A DNA stretch of 64,000 nt. Source: Odiellus spinosus (taxonomy: Eukaryota; Arthropoda; Arachnida; Opiliones; Phalangiidae). The position numbers and the translations under genes are program-made. Under the pieces are notes generated by a model. That model saw nothing but the letters and a program-made list of their open reading frames with translations. It searched no databases and was not told the origin of the DNA. The stretch is from contig OY987231.1 of assembly GCA_963920705.1 (NCBI GenBank), positions 21,429,024 through 21,493,023 of the forward strand, given 5' to 3'. This document shows positions 44,152-54,879 of this stretch, one piece after another; the stretch's first letter is position 1; every line of letters begins with the position of its first letter.

Positions 44152-44480
44152 GTATGAAATTAGGCCAATCGTCCTCCTGAACAGCCACAGGCAAGCATGC
44201 ATCAATTATGTTAATGTCGTAAGCCAATTTGACGAGAGCGTGCATCGAGTATAAGTTGAGGGTCAAGTTGGCCGACGGGTCAAGCGATATAGAGGCATCG
44301 CGCATGCTTATAAAGTCATTGAGCGTACCTGCCTGTGGGTGGAGTAAATGTTGTTTGATTTGGACTCTCGAACCTTTCGGGCGAATGTTTCCCTCGGATC
44401 TTCGGTGGTAGGGTACTCGGGGAGTTGGTTAGGAACAGGTAGAATGTCGTAGGGTGTGGCGTATGGATGAGAGTCTTCGT
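44152..44480 (-). CDS. Coding-like segment in two abutting frames, unidentified
   Basis: Part 1 (44480-44329) follows an acceptor (TATGTATGTTGTTAG) and is open for 50 codons (DEDSHPYATPYDILPVPNQ, EYPTTEDPRETFARKVRES) up to a donor-like CAG|GTACGC. Part 2 (44332-44152) is open in another frame directly after an acceptor-like TTTACTCCACCCACAG (AGTLNDFISMRDASISLDPS, LTLNLYSMHALVKLAYDIN, CLPVAVQEDDWPNFI) and runs to the B5 insertion. Both have balanced composition and C-rich third positions. They overlap by four bases, so they may be mutually exclusive exons, or one exon broken by a frameshift. No family was recognised. Confidence 0.5.
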
Positions 44481-44490
44481 CTAACAACAT

Positions 44491-45354
44491 ACATACACCA
44501 TTATTCCATCAACCATGATTACTTCCAAAACTTACAAAATACCTTAATGACCAAAACATCCTCGTAAAACTTAAATAAACTCGGAAATTCTACATTAGAT
44601 TAACGTTCGCTGTCCAGGATTGAGTTGGTAGATGTTCATTTTAAGTCTTTATACGTGTAATTAGATTAGAATGTAATGAAGGGTTCGCGGACTTTGTGGA
44701 GTGTTTAGAATACAAAATTACGCGAATATACGATTGAGTTTACTGACTGTAATTCTAATTGGAAATATACACACTCTATATTACCATAACATAGAATATT
44801 ATATCTTGGTGCGTCAGCAATTTAGTTTGTGTCAATTAAATTATCCAAATGTTTACCGTTTGCTTTTACTGTCTTCTTAAGACACTCCTTCCCTTAAAGT
44901 GTTCGAAGTGTTATCATTGGTTAAGCGAGGAGTTTGTCTTTACACTGGAAACATATATTTGAAACCATTGTATCGTTATTATTATAACTGCGGAGGCTTA
45001 GTATTCCAGATGATGTTAATTAATAATAAATTATGATGATGTCAATGTTTCTTCCAATTTCTACTGACATCAGAAACTAATATGTATACAAAAAAATCTG
45101 TTAGGATAGCCGCTATGTAGCTTTACCCTTATGAAACACCCATCAACACTGAAATCTATATTTTCTAGATAAACCACTCTCCTTTTATAATATCAACTAT
45201 TCAATTGCGGGCAGGATCGTCGCTTTATTTTAACTAAAATAAGTCTTGTGTCAGAAAACTCCCAACTGTTTTCTCGTTTGCTATTTTTTGTCGGGTGACT
45301 TACATAATGGTTTATCCATAAAAAAATATAGCCCATGATTTATATTTTCCTTAG
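44491..45354. other. AT-rich stretch, nothing recognised
   Basis: No supported feature before the acceptor at 45354. Confidence 0.45.
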
Positions 45355-45672
45355 GCTAATAAAGTCAGATGAATTACCTATAACATTACTCTTCGTGGAA
45401 GGATTTCAACTGGCACCCCTTTTAGCAAAACCCCACGTTTACTCAGGGGCAAAATCGCGCCATCTAGGATTATTTACGATCACTTTAACGTCTAAATATT
45501 ATCATTATCCCGGAAAAAAAAGCGACATCTATCGAAGTAAAGAACCTAAAATTAAGCCGATTTCCTCGACGCCCGGGGATTTCGGGACAGTGTAAATCTT
45601 TCTCCGATGGCAATGCGCGAAGAGTTTAGCTCTACAATAGGACACAAACAAGAGAGCCATATATCAAATAAA
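45355..45672 (+). CDS. Probable 3' terminal exon with poly-A signal, unidentified
   Basis: An acceptor with a good pyrimidine tract (TTATATTTTCCTTAG, AG at 45353-45354) opens a frame of 79 codons after one leftover base, ending in TAA at 45595. The peptide includes SDELPITLLFVEGFQLAPLL, KSRHLGLFTITLTSKYYHYP and SKEPKIKPISSTPGDFGTV. AATAAA follows at 45667-45672, 72 bp after the stop, the expected spacing for a short 3' UTR. No family was recognised. The upstream exons were not located. Confidence 0.45.
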
Positions 45673-46430
45673 GAATAGTGGTTGGGGGTGATTGCCTATA
45701 CGGCTTTTTTAAGGAGATCGATGGCTGGGCCATACGTTTCATTTTGAACGGAAGAAGAAAAGCAGCGTCTGTCAAGGTTTTTCCCAAACGACCGTCCAAA
45801 ATATTAAGAATGTTTTTTTTTTTAAGTTCCCAAGCTCGCCAAGAAGGGAGTTTCCTCTCTCTCTCTCTCTAGCTGAAATTTTCACCGGATGAAGAAAAGC
45901 CGATGATGAAAAATCGTTACAACACCAGCTTCGTCCCTTTTCCCTAGCTGAATATATTTCAGGAGACTATGTCGCGAAAGGGTTTGACTAATATCTTTCT
46001 AATGCCAAAGAACCGTTAGGATTTAAACGATTTTTAGAAAATGTTGTTTAAGAGTTAGATTCTGTGTACGATCATATATACTACGTAGTGGGGAATAGAA
46101 ATCACGTGATGCGACGGCATACACTGTGATCATATCGCTCCCTTATTTCACTTGGAGTATAGGTTGCCATCAAGTCGACAAATCATAGAGATAAATTGTA
46201 CCCTAGTTTATTTATTTTATTTTTTTTCTTCTGTACATTGAAGTGGGCAGCGTAGCTATGTAGAAGTTAACAGTTGGAGCGTACTTTTCTGATCATAAAT
46301 TTTAGAATGCCAACTATTTCTATTGAAAACCAAATGCAATTTGACTAACATTTTCTGATCGTTGAAAAATATTCAAAAAGTCTAAAACTATTGGCCGGCC
46401 TTCCTGTCTCTGCCCGTAGAAAACCCATTC
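45673..46430. other. Stretch without recognised features
   Basis: It holds a short CT repeat near 45855 and a 64-codon frame (45678-45872) with no support. Confidence 0.4.
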
Positions 46431-46432
46431 TA

Positions 46433-46616
46433 AAGCCCCGTTTTCATGGTCGCGTGTACGCTAAAACTAGCGTGGAAAAACTGCTAGCGTATTTTTTCTG
46501 CTCATAATTTAGCAGTGCTTGAAGCTATGGAGTGCGCGTGAAATATCTGTTTCGTTTAGATATTCGCGTGTAGCGTGTAAAAACTTAGCTTACAAGCGAC
46601 CATGAAAATGAGGCTT
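46433..46616. mobile_element. Family J inverted-repeat element, first of a tandem pair
   Basis: 184 bp. The ends AAGCCCCGTTTTCATGGTCG and the complement of GACCATGAAAATGAGGCTT pair. TA lies on both sides (46431-46432, 46617-46618). Inside, GCTAGCGT and ATATTCGCGTGT recur. It is non-coding. Confidence 0.8.
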
Positions 46617-46618
46617 TA

Positions 46619-46801
46619 AGCCCCGTTTTCATGGTCGCTTGTAAGCTAAAACCAGCGTGGAGAAAATGCTAGCGTATTTTTTTCGCTCGTAATTTAGCAG
46701 AGCTTGAAGCCATGGCGTCCGCGTGAAATATCTGTTTCGTTTAGATATTCGCGTGTTGCGTGTAAAAATTTAGCTTACAAGCGACCATGAAAATGAGGCT
46801 T
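46619..46801. mobile_element. Family J element, second of the pair
   Basis: 183 bp, same orientation as the first copy and about 90 percent identical by eye. It shares the central TA with its neighbour and has TA (46802-46803) on the right. Confidence 0.8.
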
Positions 46802-46803
46802 TA

Positions 46804-48020
46804 GAGACACGTGATATAGCCAAGCAATAAAAATCCTTTTCTCCGGGAATATTTCCAGTCTAGCGTAGGTATAGAGCGAGGAAAAATTATCTCTCTTCTC
46901 TTCACGTCCACAGACTACGTCGTTATTTCACCCCCCGATTTCTTTTCAACGTGCTGATTGGTCAGGCCTGATTTCTTATTTACTATTAGTTTGTGTTTTG
47001 CGGAAAAATAAGACTGAACCTTAAACCTATAAGACTTCAAAAGAATATCACGTGTACTTAGCTATAGCTTAAATTCTTAATACGAAAACCAAAAATAACC
47101 TTATATAATTTGTAGCTTTAACAATGTTGAGTTTGGAAACCTCGCGAAATCTAATGGACGCTATTACTATTTTTTTTTTTATTTCATTCTCTCTGGGGAA
47201 TCGAGTAGAATTTAACGAGAAGATAGCGCCGGCTCAAATTTTGTCTAGAATGTAGAAGGCTGTCTCTAGAACAAAGGAAAATATCTGGAAATTGGCTCAT
47301 TGGAAGCCTCAGGCTTAATTCCGACAGAGAGAGCGAGAGAGAGAGAGGCTGAACTCGGTTGGCTTTATAAGAACATTAAAGAAGTGCCGCGGAAACAATC
47401 CTGTTAGATTGGAAGAAAATCCAGGGCGGTCCCCTCATACGTAGCCTAACATTCCCTCTCATACTCGTTTATAACATTAGCAACAGTCCACCCGCCCACG
47501 TAAAGCTATAAAGTATTTTGATCCTTCTGGGACTAAAACGTTTTCGAGGGAATTCCTTTCTATACGCCTTTTCTTTAGGCAACAAATCCCAAGCAAATAG
47601 AACCACCAGGAACCAAATGGTTTGTCCGACGTCAAGTTATAACACCTATTCATAGAATTAGTTAAAAAGGGTTGTGATTCTAGACAAGGCTTAAACCACG
47701 AAATATATCAGTTATATATCATTCCATTCTTCTTAGGCTCTAATCAGAAGCGAATGAGTTACTTGAAGTACCCACGGAGTCAAGTTTTCTATCTTAGACT
47801 CCGTGTTCAATCTCCATGGCCCCAGAGTGTTGGCTTTGGTGCATATATATATATTAGGTTGAAACCCAGCGTGGTCACTAGATTTTTTAGACATTAATTA
47901 AACTTGCCGCTTACTTAGAGCTAAAAGCATTAAACGCGTAAAACTTTACGCAAAAACAACTTAAGTTGAAAATCTTCGTAAAAATTAGCTTCGGCCGCGA
48001 AAACAAGCCGTCACGTTTCT
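46804..48020. other. Mixed stretch, no supported gene
   Basis: It holds a GA microsatellite at 47328-47350 and no resolvable exon or repeat ends. Confidence 0.4.
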
Positions 48021-48576
48021 TAACTGCGTTCGTACTAGGCCTTGGAATCGATTTAATCCGTTTTAAAACGTTTCTCAACAGAAAACTGCCTTTCTCGAAT
48101 CGATTTTGATTCGATTTATCGAAACCAGTTTCGTACCGATTCGGTTTCAACAAGGAGGATCAGAGAAGGAGAGGAAATGTGGGGCTGCGTTGAGTTAGAG
48201 AGAGAAGAGCCAACCTCCCACTCGGGTGGAAAGGGGGGATAGGAAATTCTCAAGGTAAACTGTTGTCACGTGGTCGCTAGCTAGCGCGTCTCATAAAGGA
48301 TTCGTTTTACCCACGCGACAACATTTTACCACGAAGCATCTCTACCCCCGTCTGTCCCCCGTTCTCCCAGAGTGGGAGTTTAGGCCGACGCAGTAGGAAC
48401 CGCGCCGTCCCCACATTTCCTCTCCTTCTCTGATCCTCCTTGGTTTCAACAACCGATAGATGAAGCTACAATAAAAATTGAACACGTGACGCTTAAAACG
48501 ATTCCTGGCGATTTGATTATCGGTTTGATTTTACCGTTTCAAATCGATTAAGAAATGCTAGTGTGAACGTAGTTTA
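48021..48576. mobile_element. Family I palindromic element I1, split by A3
   Basis: The outer ends TAACTGCGTTCGTACTAGG and the complement of GCTAGTGTGAACGTAGTTTA pair, as do inner AATCGATTT motifs. The element is interrupted at GGTTTCAA|CAACCGATAG by family A copy A3. Uninterrupted relatives at 62101 and 58164 show the continuous sequence GGTTTC.ACAACCGATAGAT. Confidence 0.7.
48151..48442 (+). mobile_element. Family A element, copy A3, nested in I1
   Basis: 292 bp with the perfect duplication GTTTCAA (48144-48150, 48443-48449). Compared with A1 and A2 the left arm differs at element positions 5, 15 and 28 (48155, 48165, 48178), and the right arm carries the exact complementary changes at 48438, 48428 and 48415. 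Confidence 0.95.
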
Positions 48577-48622
48577 TGTGGCCCGACGGACCACCTTGTT
48601 TGATTTTTTTTTTTCCGTCTAG

Positions 48623-48690
48623 CTTTGGGGATACAAATTTCTCATAGCGAAGTTTCTGGCACCCTTAAGCCCCAATTAATGATAAAAGCG
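48623..48690 (+). CDS. Small internal exon, unidentified gene
   Basis: A very strong acceptor (poly-T tract then CCGTCTAG, AG at 48621-48622) and a consensus donor (AAAGCG|GTAAGT) bound 68 bp. The segment reads as two bases plus 22 codons: LGIQISHSEVSGTLKPQLMI then KA. The same frame stays open past the donor for another 50 codons of more hydrophobic sequence, so a longer terminal exon is an alternative. No family was recognised. Neighbouring exons were not found. Confidence 0.45.
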
Positions 48691-48855
48691 GTAAGTTTTG
48701 TGTGGGCTCTGCCAACTCCCTTTGATCCCTATAGCGTTGCTGTCTCTTTTAAATTCATTAGCATAGCTGTTCGGTTAGGGGGTACTAGTGAATTTATTCT
48801 CCGGTTTTGGATTATTTTCTTAATTAATGAGGTTATAGTCTTATAAATAATTTCC

Positions 48856-48887
48856 GTAGCGTACTTCAAGTAAATCATCGGCTTCTG
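48856..48887 (+). mobile_element. Family B right-end remnant
   Basis: GTAGCGTACTTCAAG followed by TCATCGGCTTCTG matches the last part of family B with a short gap. The rest of the element is not recognisable upstream. Confidence 0.4.
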
Positions 48888-49370
48888 ACTAAATTTAACA
48901 AAAAAAAAAAATGGTTGGTTAATAAAGTAACTTGCCGTTCAAAAGAATGAAGGTACTTGTTTAAAGAATACCATCCACTTTAGAGAATCATTACTACAAT
49001 TAAGGACTTTGAAATTGAAGTGGGTCACATTCAAGACTTTCGGGGTGAAAGAAATAAGGATGCTTTCTTTTCTTTCTGTCACTAAGTGCCTTTGGAATTA
49101 ATCCCCTTAAAGTGAAGCCGTCACCATTTTTTTTGCTATGGCTTACTACTATTAAATAGTCATATTCAAATTTTACACCTCTGGGTTGAAGCATTTTTAA
49201 GAAACTTTAAATGAAAATGCAAAGAATGAATCGATTTATTTTTTTCCCATTGATGACACGTACTTTGATTCTTTAACGTAATTAACGATAACTTTGAAAT
49301 TAAAGGCAGAACTTAATGGCTCCGCACTTGATAGACACATCACGTGACGCAACAAATGCTTTTTCTGTAA
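48888..49370. other. AT-rich stretch, nothing recognised
   Basis: No supported feature. Confidence 0.45.
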
Positions 49371-49640
49371 TAGATAAATATATAAAAGGGAGGAGTCCTT
49401 TTTCATAAGTTGAGCGTCGACGTCACCTGTGACGTTTCTTGCGCAGAAGCACGGCGCCCGCAGTCAGAATAACAAAATTCTAAAGATCTCTAGTTTTACT
49501 CTCAAGCTTAACGCCTGCTTTCTCCGCGCCTGCGCTCTTTTTACATCCGGAACTCTAGGGGATGAGTGACGTCTACAGTGACGCGGCTGCTAAACTAACA
49601 AGTTGATCAAGCCGAACTGAGCTTTTTATATATTTATCTA
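49371..49640. mobile_element. TA-flanked inverted-repeat element
   Basis: TAGATAAATATATAAAA and its complement TTTTATATATTTATCTA form the ends. Inside, both arms carry a GACGTCAC / GTGACGTC site and GCGC-rich motifs with weaker pairing. The interior is GC-richer than the flanks, and there is no ORF. Confidence 0.7.
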
Positions 49641-50206
49641 TTGGTTTAGTCACAGTTATGACGTTGTACTCCGTGAAATTTTGGTTTTAAAAATTCCATA
49701 GATAGAAATTATAATCAAATTACTTTTAGAAATCGTGAAAAAAAAAAAATATATAAAATTAGACTTGTTTACGTAAACTCTAAAATTGTATTATCAAGCA
49801 CCTATTCCTCATTCTTCTAAAAGTTATAAAATCATTTAAAGATCGTATTCAATATTACCCATAACAGATTAAGCTGGTTGTATATATCGGTAATGAGACA
49901 TTCGTAGCCAATCAATCTAAGCACTTAAGAAAATTCCAATCAATTTCTATCATTAAAGCAATCCTAAAACCTTCAACTCGACGCCTTGCAAATTAATATT
50001 GGCAGCGCCGTCGTCTCGAAACCTAATTTGAATTTATATTAGGGCATAAAGCAAATCGGTTTATCTTAAGCACGCGGATAAGAGAACTCAAAATATAGAT
50101 TTAAAACATTTTTTTGGTGCCTTTTTTACCTTAAATCGAATTTCAGTTAAACTCCTAAAGATCGAGAGCCACCTCGGCCTCTTTGAAAATCCATAAAGTT
50201 CTAAAT
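49641..50206. other. AT-rich stretch, nothing recognised
   Basis: No supported feature. Confidence 0.45.
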
Positions 50207-50356
50207 CTATCTGGCCCTCCAGCTAAACTCGAGAAGGGATGAAGTATAGGGAATAGAAAATTGGCGAAGAATTTGAAACGTCGAAAGCGCAGCGCGAGCC
50301 ACGCGATAACAATAATGAACGAAGGCTTTTTCGTGTATAGCCTTTTCCCCCAGGAC
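50207..50356 (-). CDS. Possible 3' terminal exon, unidentified
   Basis: After an acceptor (CAGGCTTGCTTAG, AG at 50358-50357) a phase-0 frame of 49 codons ends in TAG. The peptide includes VLGEKAIHEKAFVHYCYRV and ALSTFQILRQFSIPYTS. A second minus-strand frame of 69 codons overlaps it in another register (GPDRFRTLWIFKEAEVALDL at its end), so the reading frame is uncertain. No family or poly-A signal was recognised. Confidence 0.3.
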   Translation of the reverse strand, partial: VLGEKAIHEKAFVHYCYRVARAALSTFQILRQFSIPYTSSLLEFSWRAR

Positions 50357-50491
50357 CTAAGCAAGCCTGGTGAAAGTATATAGATATCAGGGTGCCTTCG
50401 CAGAATCGTGAAGAGTGTTGAATGTGGTTTTAGACGTCAAAATTTCAGATTTACAGTTTACAGCTAATACTTTTGTTCAGTGGCAGTTGTA

Positions 50492-50666
50492 GAGGTCCGG
50501 GTTTGAACAAGACAATTTCGTTTGTTTTATCTTTATTCATAATTTGAAATTATCCACGGGAAGTCTATGATGAATGCAATGAAATCGCGAATATTTAACC
50601 GGTTATTATTAATAATTAACTGATTAACCAAAAATTTGTGGATAATCTTGTTCAAATCCCGACCTC
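50492..50666. mobile_element. Family S element, best copy S3
   Basis: 175 bp between TA dinucleotides (50490-50491, 50667-50668). The ends GAGGTCCGGGTTTGAACAAG and the complement of TTGTTCAAATCCCGACCTC pair with one mismatch. A second pair, TTATCCACG / TTTGTGGATAA, lies within. Diverged relatives are at 2008-2150 and 32462-32533. Confidence 0.75.
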
Positions 50667-50668
50667 TA

Positions 50669-52326
50669 GACATTTGGCTCAATGGGAAAGCTGAGGCGGA
50701 TTGACACACAATGTTTAACATCATATAGAGAAAGTAGTCTGTGCCTAGTCTCATTGAACAAATAGTAAAACAAGTGTAGGAGTAGAAATTCCATTAGAGT
50801 TGTTTGAAAATCGGTTACACCGTCACTTTAAAACTCGCGAAGGCACCTTAACCGAGGGCAAAAGCCTAAAAGAAATCGCCATTGGTCTATCTGACTTGGA
50901 CCAAATGTGGCCATTAGCAATATCGCCCTCGGACACGGCCGGAAACCCGGTCCGCGCGTAATCGAAGTACAAAATGTTCCGGGCTACATTTGTAATAAAA
51001 AAAAAAGGGGGCCTGGCAATATTATTAAAAAAGTTGGCCCCTTTTTGAGTTTTGTTTCGTAAGATATTTTTGTAACTCTTTTATTTCTCGAACTAGGGTG
51101 TATATAGTTTTCACCCACCTTCATTTTCTAACATATATAAACCTATTCTACTCGTTATGTCAAAGATTTGTTTCCATAGTGATAAGGGCGAGTCTCGCTA
51201 TCCGTTAGATTGAAAATTGAAATACAATAGTTTTCTTCCAAGAATATTATATTCTGCAATTGTATCCCTTTCAAAGATCTTTTTACAGTCCTTTTACATT
51301 TTTAGTTTCGTCCGTACCGTCTTTATTCGTTAGAATTTATTGTGGTTATTGCGAAGTAATGCCAAGAATAAATTAATTCTAATTTAGAAGTAAATTTTTA
51401 CATTTCGAAAGTTTTTACCCTTCTTCCTTTCATACCCATAATCTACCACTTTACAAAATCAGAGCACCATATTTCATTGGTTCTTTTACACTAATAACAT
51501 CGTGACGTTAATGGCTAAGCGTACGTATTCAGGTAACAAATTAAATCGCATATACCCGAAAGATATTAATTTAATTGTTGTTGTTAAAATTACAAATGCC
51601 GCCCTAACCTAAATAATATTTGACTTTTTAGTTATATAAAGAGGGTGTTAGAATATTATGGCAACCGTGTAAGAATTATGGTAAATACGTGACCTAGGAC
51701 ATGATGGTGATGATATACAAACATTAATGTAATTGATTAAGGAATGAAAAACGCCTACGTGTACGCGTAACTACCTTTCATAGAACAATTCTATCTAGAC
51801 CTTCGTTCTAAAATCAATTTGAGTCTCTATTAAATCATTTATGAACGGGCCCTTACTCAAAGGTAACATTTTGCAGAATACTAGATATAAAAATAAGATA
51901 TTTCTATTTCACTAAAGTTTTAAATTCTGGAAGGTACATACTATTAATTATTAAGATATAAATGACACCTCCTAAATAAAACTAAATTTAAAAATTAATA
52001 TATTACTCCACCTCTTAAATAAATAAAAAATAAATTAAAAATTCACTCTAATATGGTATTATCTTCGCGTTTGAAAGCAAAACAAAGGAATACTATAAAA
52101 TTTATTGTTATTCTCAAGATAGATGAACCCAAAAAAATCGACATTTAAAAAGAACTAGATTTTAAACGCGAAAGTACGTGACTATTATCTTTGTATCTTA
52201 ACCCCTGCTCTTCTTTTATGTCGTTTTATGTTTCCTGTTAGACAGAGTTTCCTCTTCAAGTTTTTTATTGAGAAAAAGAACTCGCGCGACTTGCATTTCA
52301 ATTACGTACGAATATTTCCTTCGTTT
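50669..52326. other. AT-rich stretch, nothing recognised
   Basis: A GC-richer pocket at 50930-50990 is not open over any useful length. No repeat ends were seen. Confidence 0.4.
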
Positions 52327-52333
52327 CTTATAC

Positions 52334-52670
52334 CAGAAGCCGATGAAACCCTCCTTTGAAGTCTACTACTCCAATGTTCCATATAGCGCTCCTCTCTGTA
52401 TGGGTAAAATTCACAATTTTACGAGTTAGAAGGGGTCCTACTTCATCCCCCCTGTCTACGGAAAATTGGAAATTCTCTCTCTCCACAAACGACGACGTTT
52501 TTTGGACGAACTCCGAGGCTGCTAGAGATATTCGCTCGACGAGCTCCCGCTCCGAAAACATCTATCGTTAGGAGGCGTACGAATCGCGCCTTTTGAGAAT
52601 AACCCATACAGAGAGGGGTAGACGAGACCCGGGAGTAATAGACTTCAAAGGAGGGTTTCATCGGCTTCTG
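52334..52670 (-). mobile_element. Family B element, copy B6
   Basis: 337 bp, inverted relative to B5, with the perfect duplication CTTATAC (52327-52333, 52671-52677). Confidence 0.93.
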
Positions 52671-52873
52671 CTTATACTCATACAGTACTAGTACATACAG
52701 AGATTGCATTTTTACAATTTTTTTGTTTTTTATCCACACTCGCATTTCCCTTCCTATTCAGTTTCGCTTTGTTTTTAGAGCTCCTCGGTTTTAGATCGTA
52801 TTTCTCTTATCTAAACACAACGAGCGAAACCTATTTCTCAACGTATACATCTATATATCCGTTCCTTTTTTAA

Positions 52874-53588
52874 AGGGAAGGTGAAGAGAAAAATCGATTC
52901 TTTTAATTCCGCGTAGTTAATCTTTTAAAATTCAAAATAGATCCAGATTTCACAGTTCTTTTAAATTGAAACCCTTCAACCAATCGCGTAGCGCCCTGCC
53001 TTCCAGGGAATAAAAATTCTCGTGATACTCGCTATTTCTAGCGCAATTATAGCGCGAGATGTGATAAATTATGCGCGAGATGTGATAAATTATGCGCGAG
53101 ATGTGATAAATTATGCGCGAGATGTGATAAATTATGCGCGAGATGTGATAAATTATGCGCGAGATGTGATAAATTATGCGCGAAATGTGATAAATTATGC
53201 GCGAAATGTGATAAATTATGCGCGAGATGTGATAAATTATGCGCGAGATGTGATAAATTATGCGCGAGATGTGATAAATTATGCGCGAGATGTGATAAAT
53301 TATGCGCGAGATGTGATAAATTATGCGCGAGATGTGATAAATTATGCGCGAGATGTGATAAATTATACGCGTTATGTGACAAAAACGTGGCGCGCGAATA
53401 TTTTGTTCACTCGAAGGCAGAGCGTTATATGATTGGTTGGAGGGAAAGATCAGTGAAATCTGGATCTATTTTCATTTTTAAAATTATTAGGATATATTCC
53501 TTGAATGATTAATTATCCGGATATGTCTTATTATAAGTAGAAGAGTCGATAAAAAAAAAATCACTCGATTTTCCTCTTCACCCTCCCT
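52874..53588. mobile_element. TTAA-flanked element carrying a 21-bp minisatellite
   Basis: A 715-bp element between TTAA (52870-52873) and TTAA (53589-53592). The ends AGGGAAGGTGAAGAG and its near complement CTCTTCACCCTCCCT pair. Further in, AAATAGATCCAGATTTCAC / GTGAAATCTGGATCTATTTT and CCAATC....GCCCTGCCTTC / GAAGGCAGAGC....GATTGG pair too. The unpaired core is the tandem array at 53052-53370. Outer AGGG ends resemble the other TTAA elements here. Confidence 0.87.
53052..53370. repeat. 21-bp minisatellite, about 15 units
   Basis: Unit GCGCGAGATGTGATAAATTAT; two central units have GCGCGAAATG. It is open on both strands (ARDVINY and LAHNLSH repeats) only because 21 is a multiple of 3. It forms the core of the surrounding transposon. 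Confidence 0.97.
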
Positions 53589-53592
53589 TTAA

Positions 53593-54454
53593 ACGTGATA
53601 TACCAGTAAATAGAACAATGTTTTATTCCTTGTTTTTTTTTTCTTCCGGACTTTCGTTCGCGCCTACGCTAGTTCAACCTTTGCCCCCTTTTTTTTTTAC
53701 TAGAAAAAATATATTTGAAACAATGATATATCCTATAGGGAAATTGCATTTGTTTTAGCTTCTTTTCTCGGTCCTCTATACTAGATTTTTCTAATAAACT
53801 TAATGTTAAAGCGGAAAAAGATATCAAAGCTATTTTGCTCGGTTGTGGGACAAAAAAAAGCTATACTCGATGAATTTTGAAGGACTTGGAACGAATACTT
53901 TTTTCTTTATGAAGTTTAACATTATGTATAAATCCGCCCCGCTTTCTCACACGGCCAACTATTCTTGAAAATACAGAATGGTTATATTTTCTTTCGTAAC
54001 TGAATTATATTTACTTTTTTTCCCCATCCAATATATGTTCTTAGTTGTTTTGAAAAGGAGATTGAGTTTAAATTGTATTTGGATTTTATTACTCTAAGGA
54101 AAAACCATATTATTAGATAGCTTTAGTAGTAACCTTTAAACCCAGGGAATTGCTCTTTCTACAAATTATACGTAAGCGACCGTGTCTGCGTAACGATAAC
54201 AATAAAGGGTAATATAGAGAAACGAATGGACGTTGTAAAAAGCTCGATAAAAGTGAATGTTAGGTTATAAGGAAGAAACTCTGTATTCTAAGAAAAGTTT
54301 CATTGGTTCTATTTAAGCAAACGCGAAGTTTTCTGGAAGTTTTTTTAAATAAGGCAATATAATCTACTTGTAAGACTTTCTTTACCAATAACAAGAGAAT
54401 GTGAACCCTTATCTAAAGCCTCGTTCATACATAGACCTAAATGCGCTTCGATGT
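53593..54454. other. AT-rich stretch, nothing recognised
   Basis: No supported feature. Confidence 0.45.
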
Positions 54455-54461
54455 CTATAAC

Positions 54462-54879
54462 CAGAGGTATATAATAACACCCTTCGGGGGGAAGTATGAA
54501 AGCCCCTATACTACCAATGCTAAAAATCACGAACAACAAGAGCCCGCTACTGACTATCTAGGCCACTAGCTCGCGCTGGACTTCTCAATGTCGCTACTCT
54601 AGTAAATGGTCTTTGTATAAACAAGACGGCTCGATTTGTGTTTAGAACTTCCTGTCTCGGGAGTCAGGCTGTCTGCTAAAATGGAGTCGAAGGTTGACTT
54701 CAGCTCGCGAGTTCCGGAAGTGCGCGTAGGGAAAATTTAGTGAGGTTCAAAATGGTGTAACTATTTTTTGGAAGTAAAGCGGTGTGTCGATCCGCCGCGA
54801 TTTACGCCGGGCACTCGTTGTTCGTCGATTTTGCCTACCTTTCATACTTCCCACCGAAGGGGGTTATTATATACCTCTG
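54462..54879 (-). mobile_element. Family C element, copy C2, mismatched flanks
   Basis: 418 bp, inverted relative to C1 and C3. The flanks are CTATAAC (54455-54461) and GTGGGAT (54880-54886), which do not match although the element is complete and little diverged. Confidence 0.9.

Noticed and set aside
50492-50666. tRNA B-box-like GTTCAAATCC in the ends of family S
   Set aside because: The flanking bases do not form a T-stem, no A box is present, and the sequence lies in a perfect transposon terminal repeat.
53022-53432. 136- and 111-codon ORFs with ARDVINY / LAHNLSH repeats
   Set aside because: They are explained by the 21-bp minisatellite inside a transposon.
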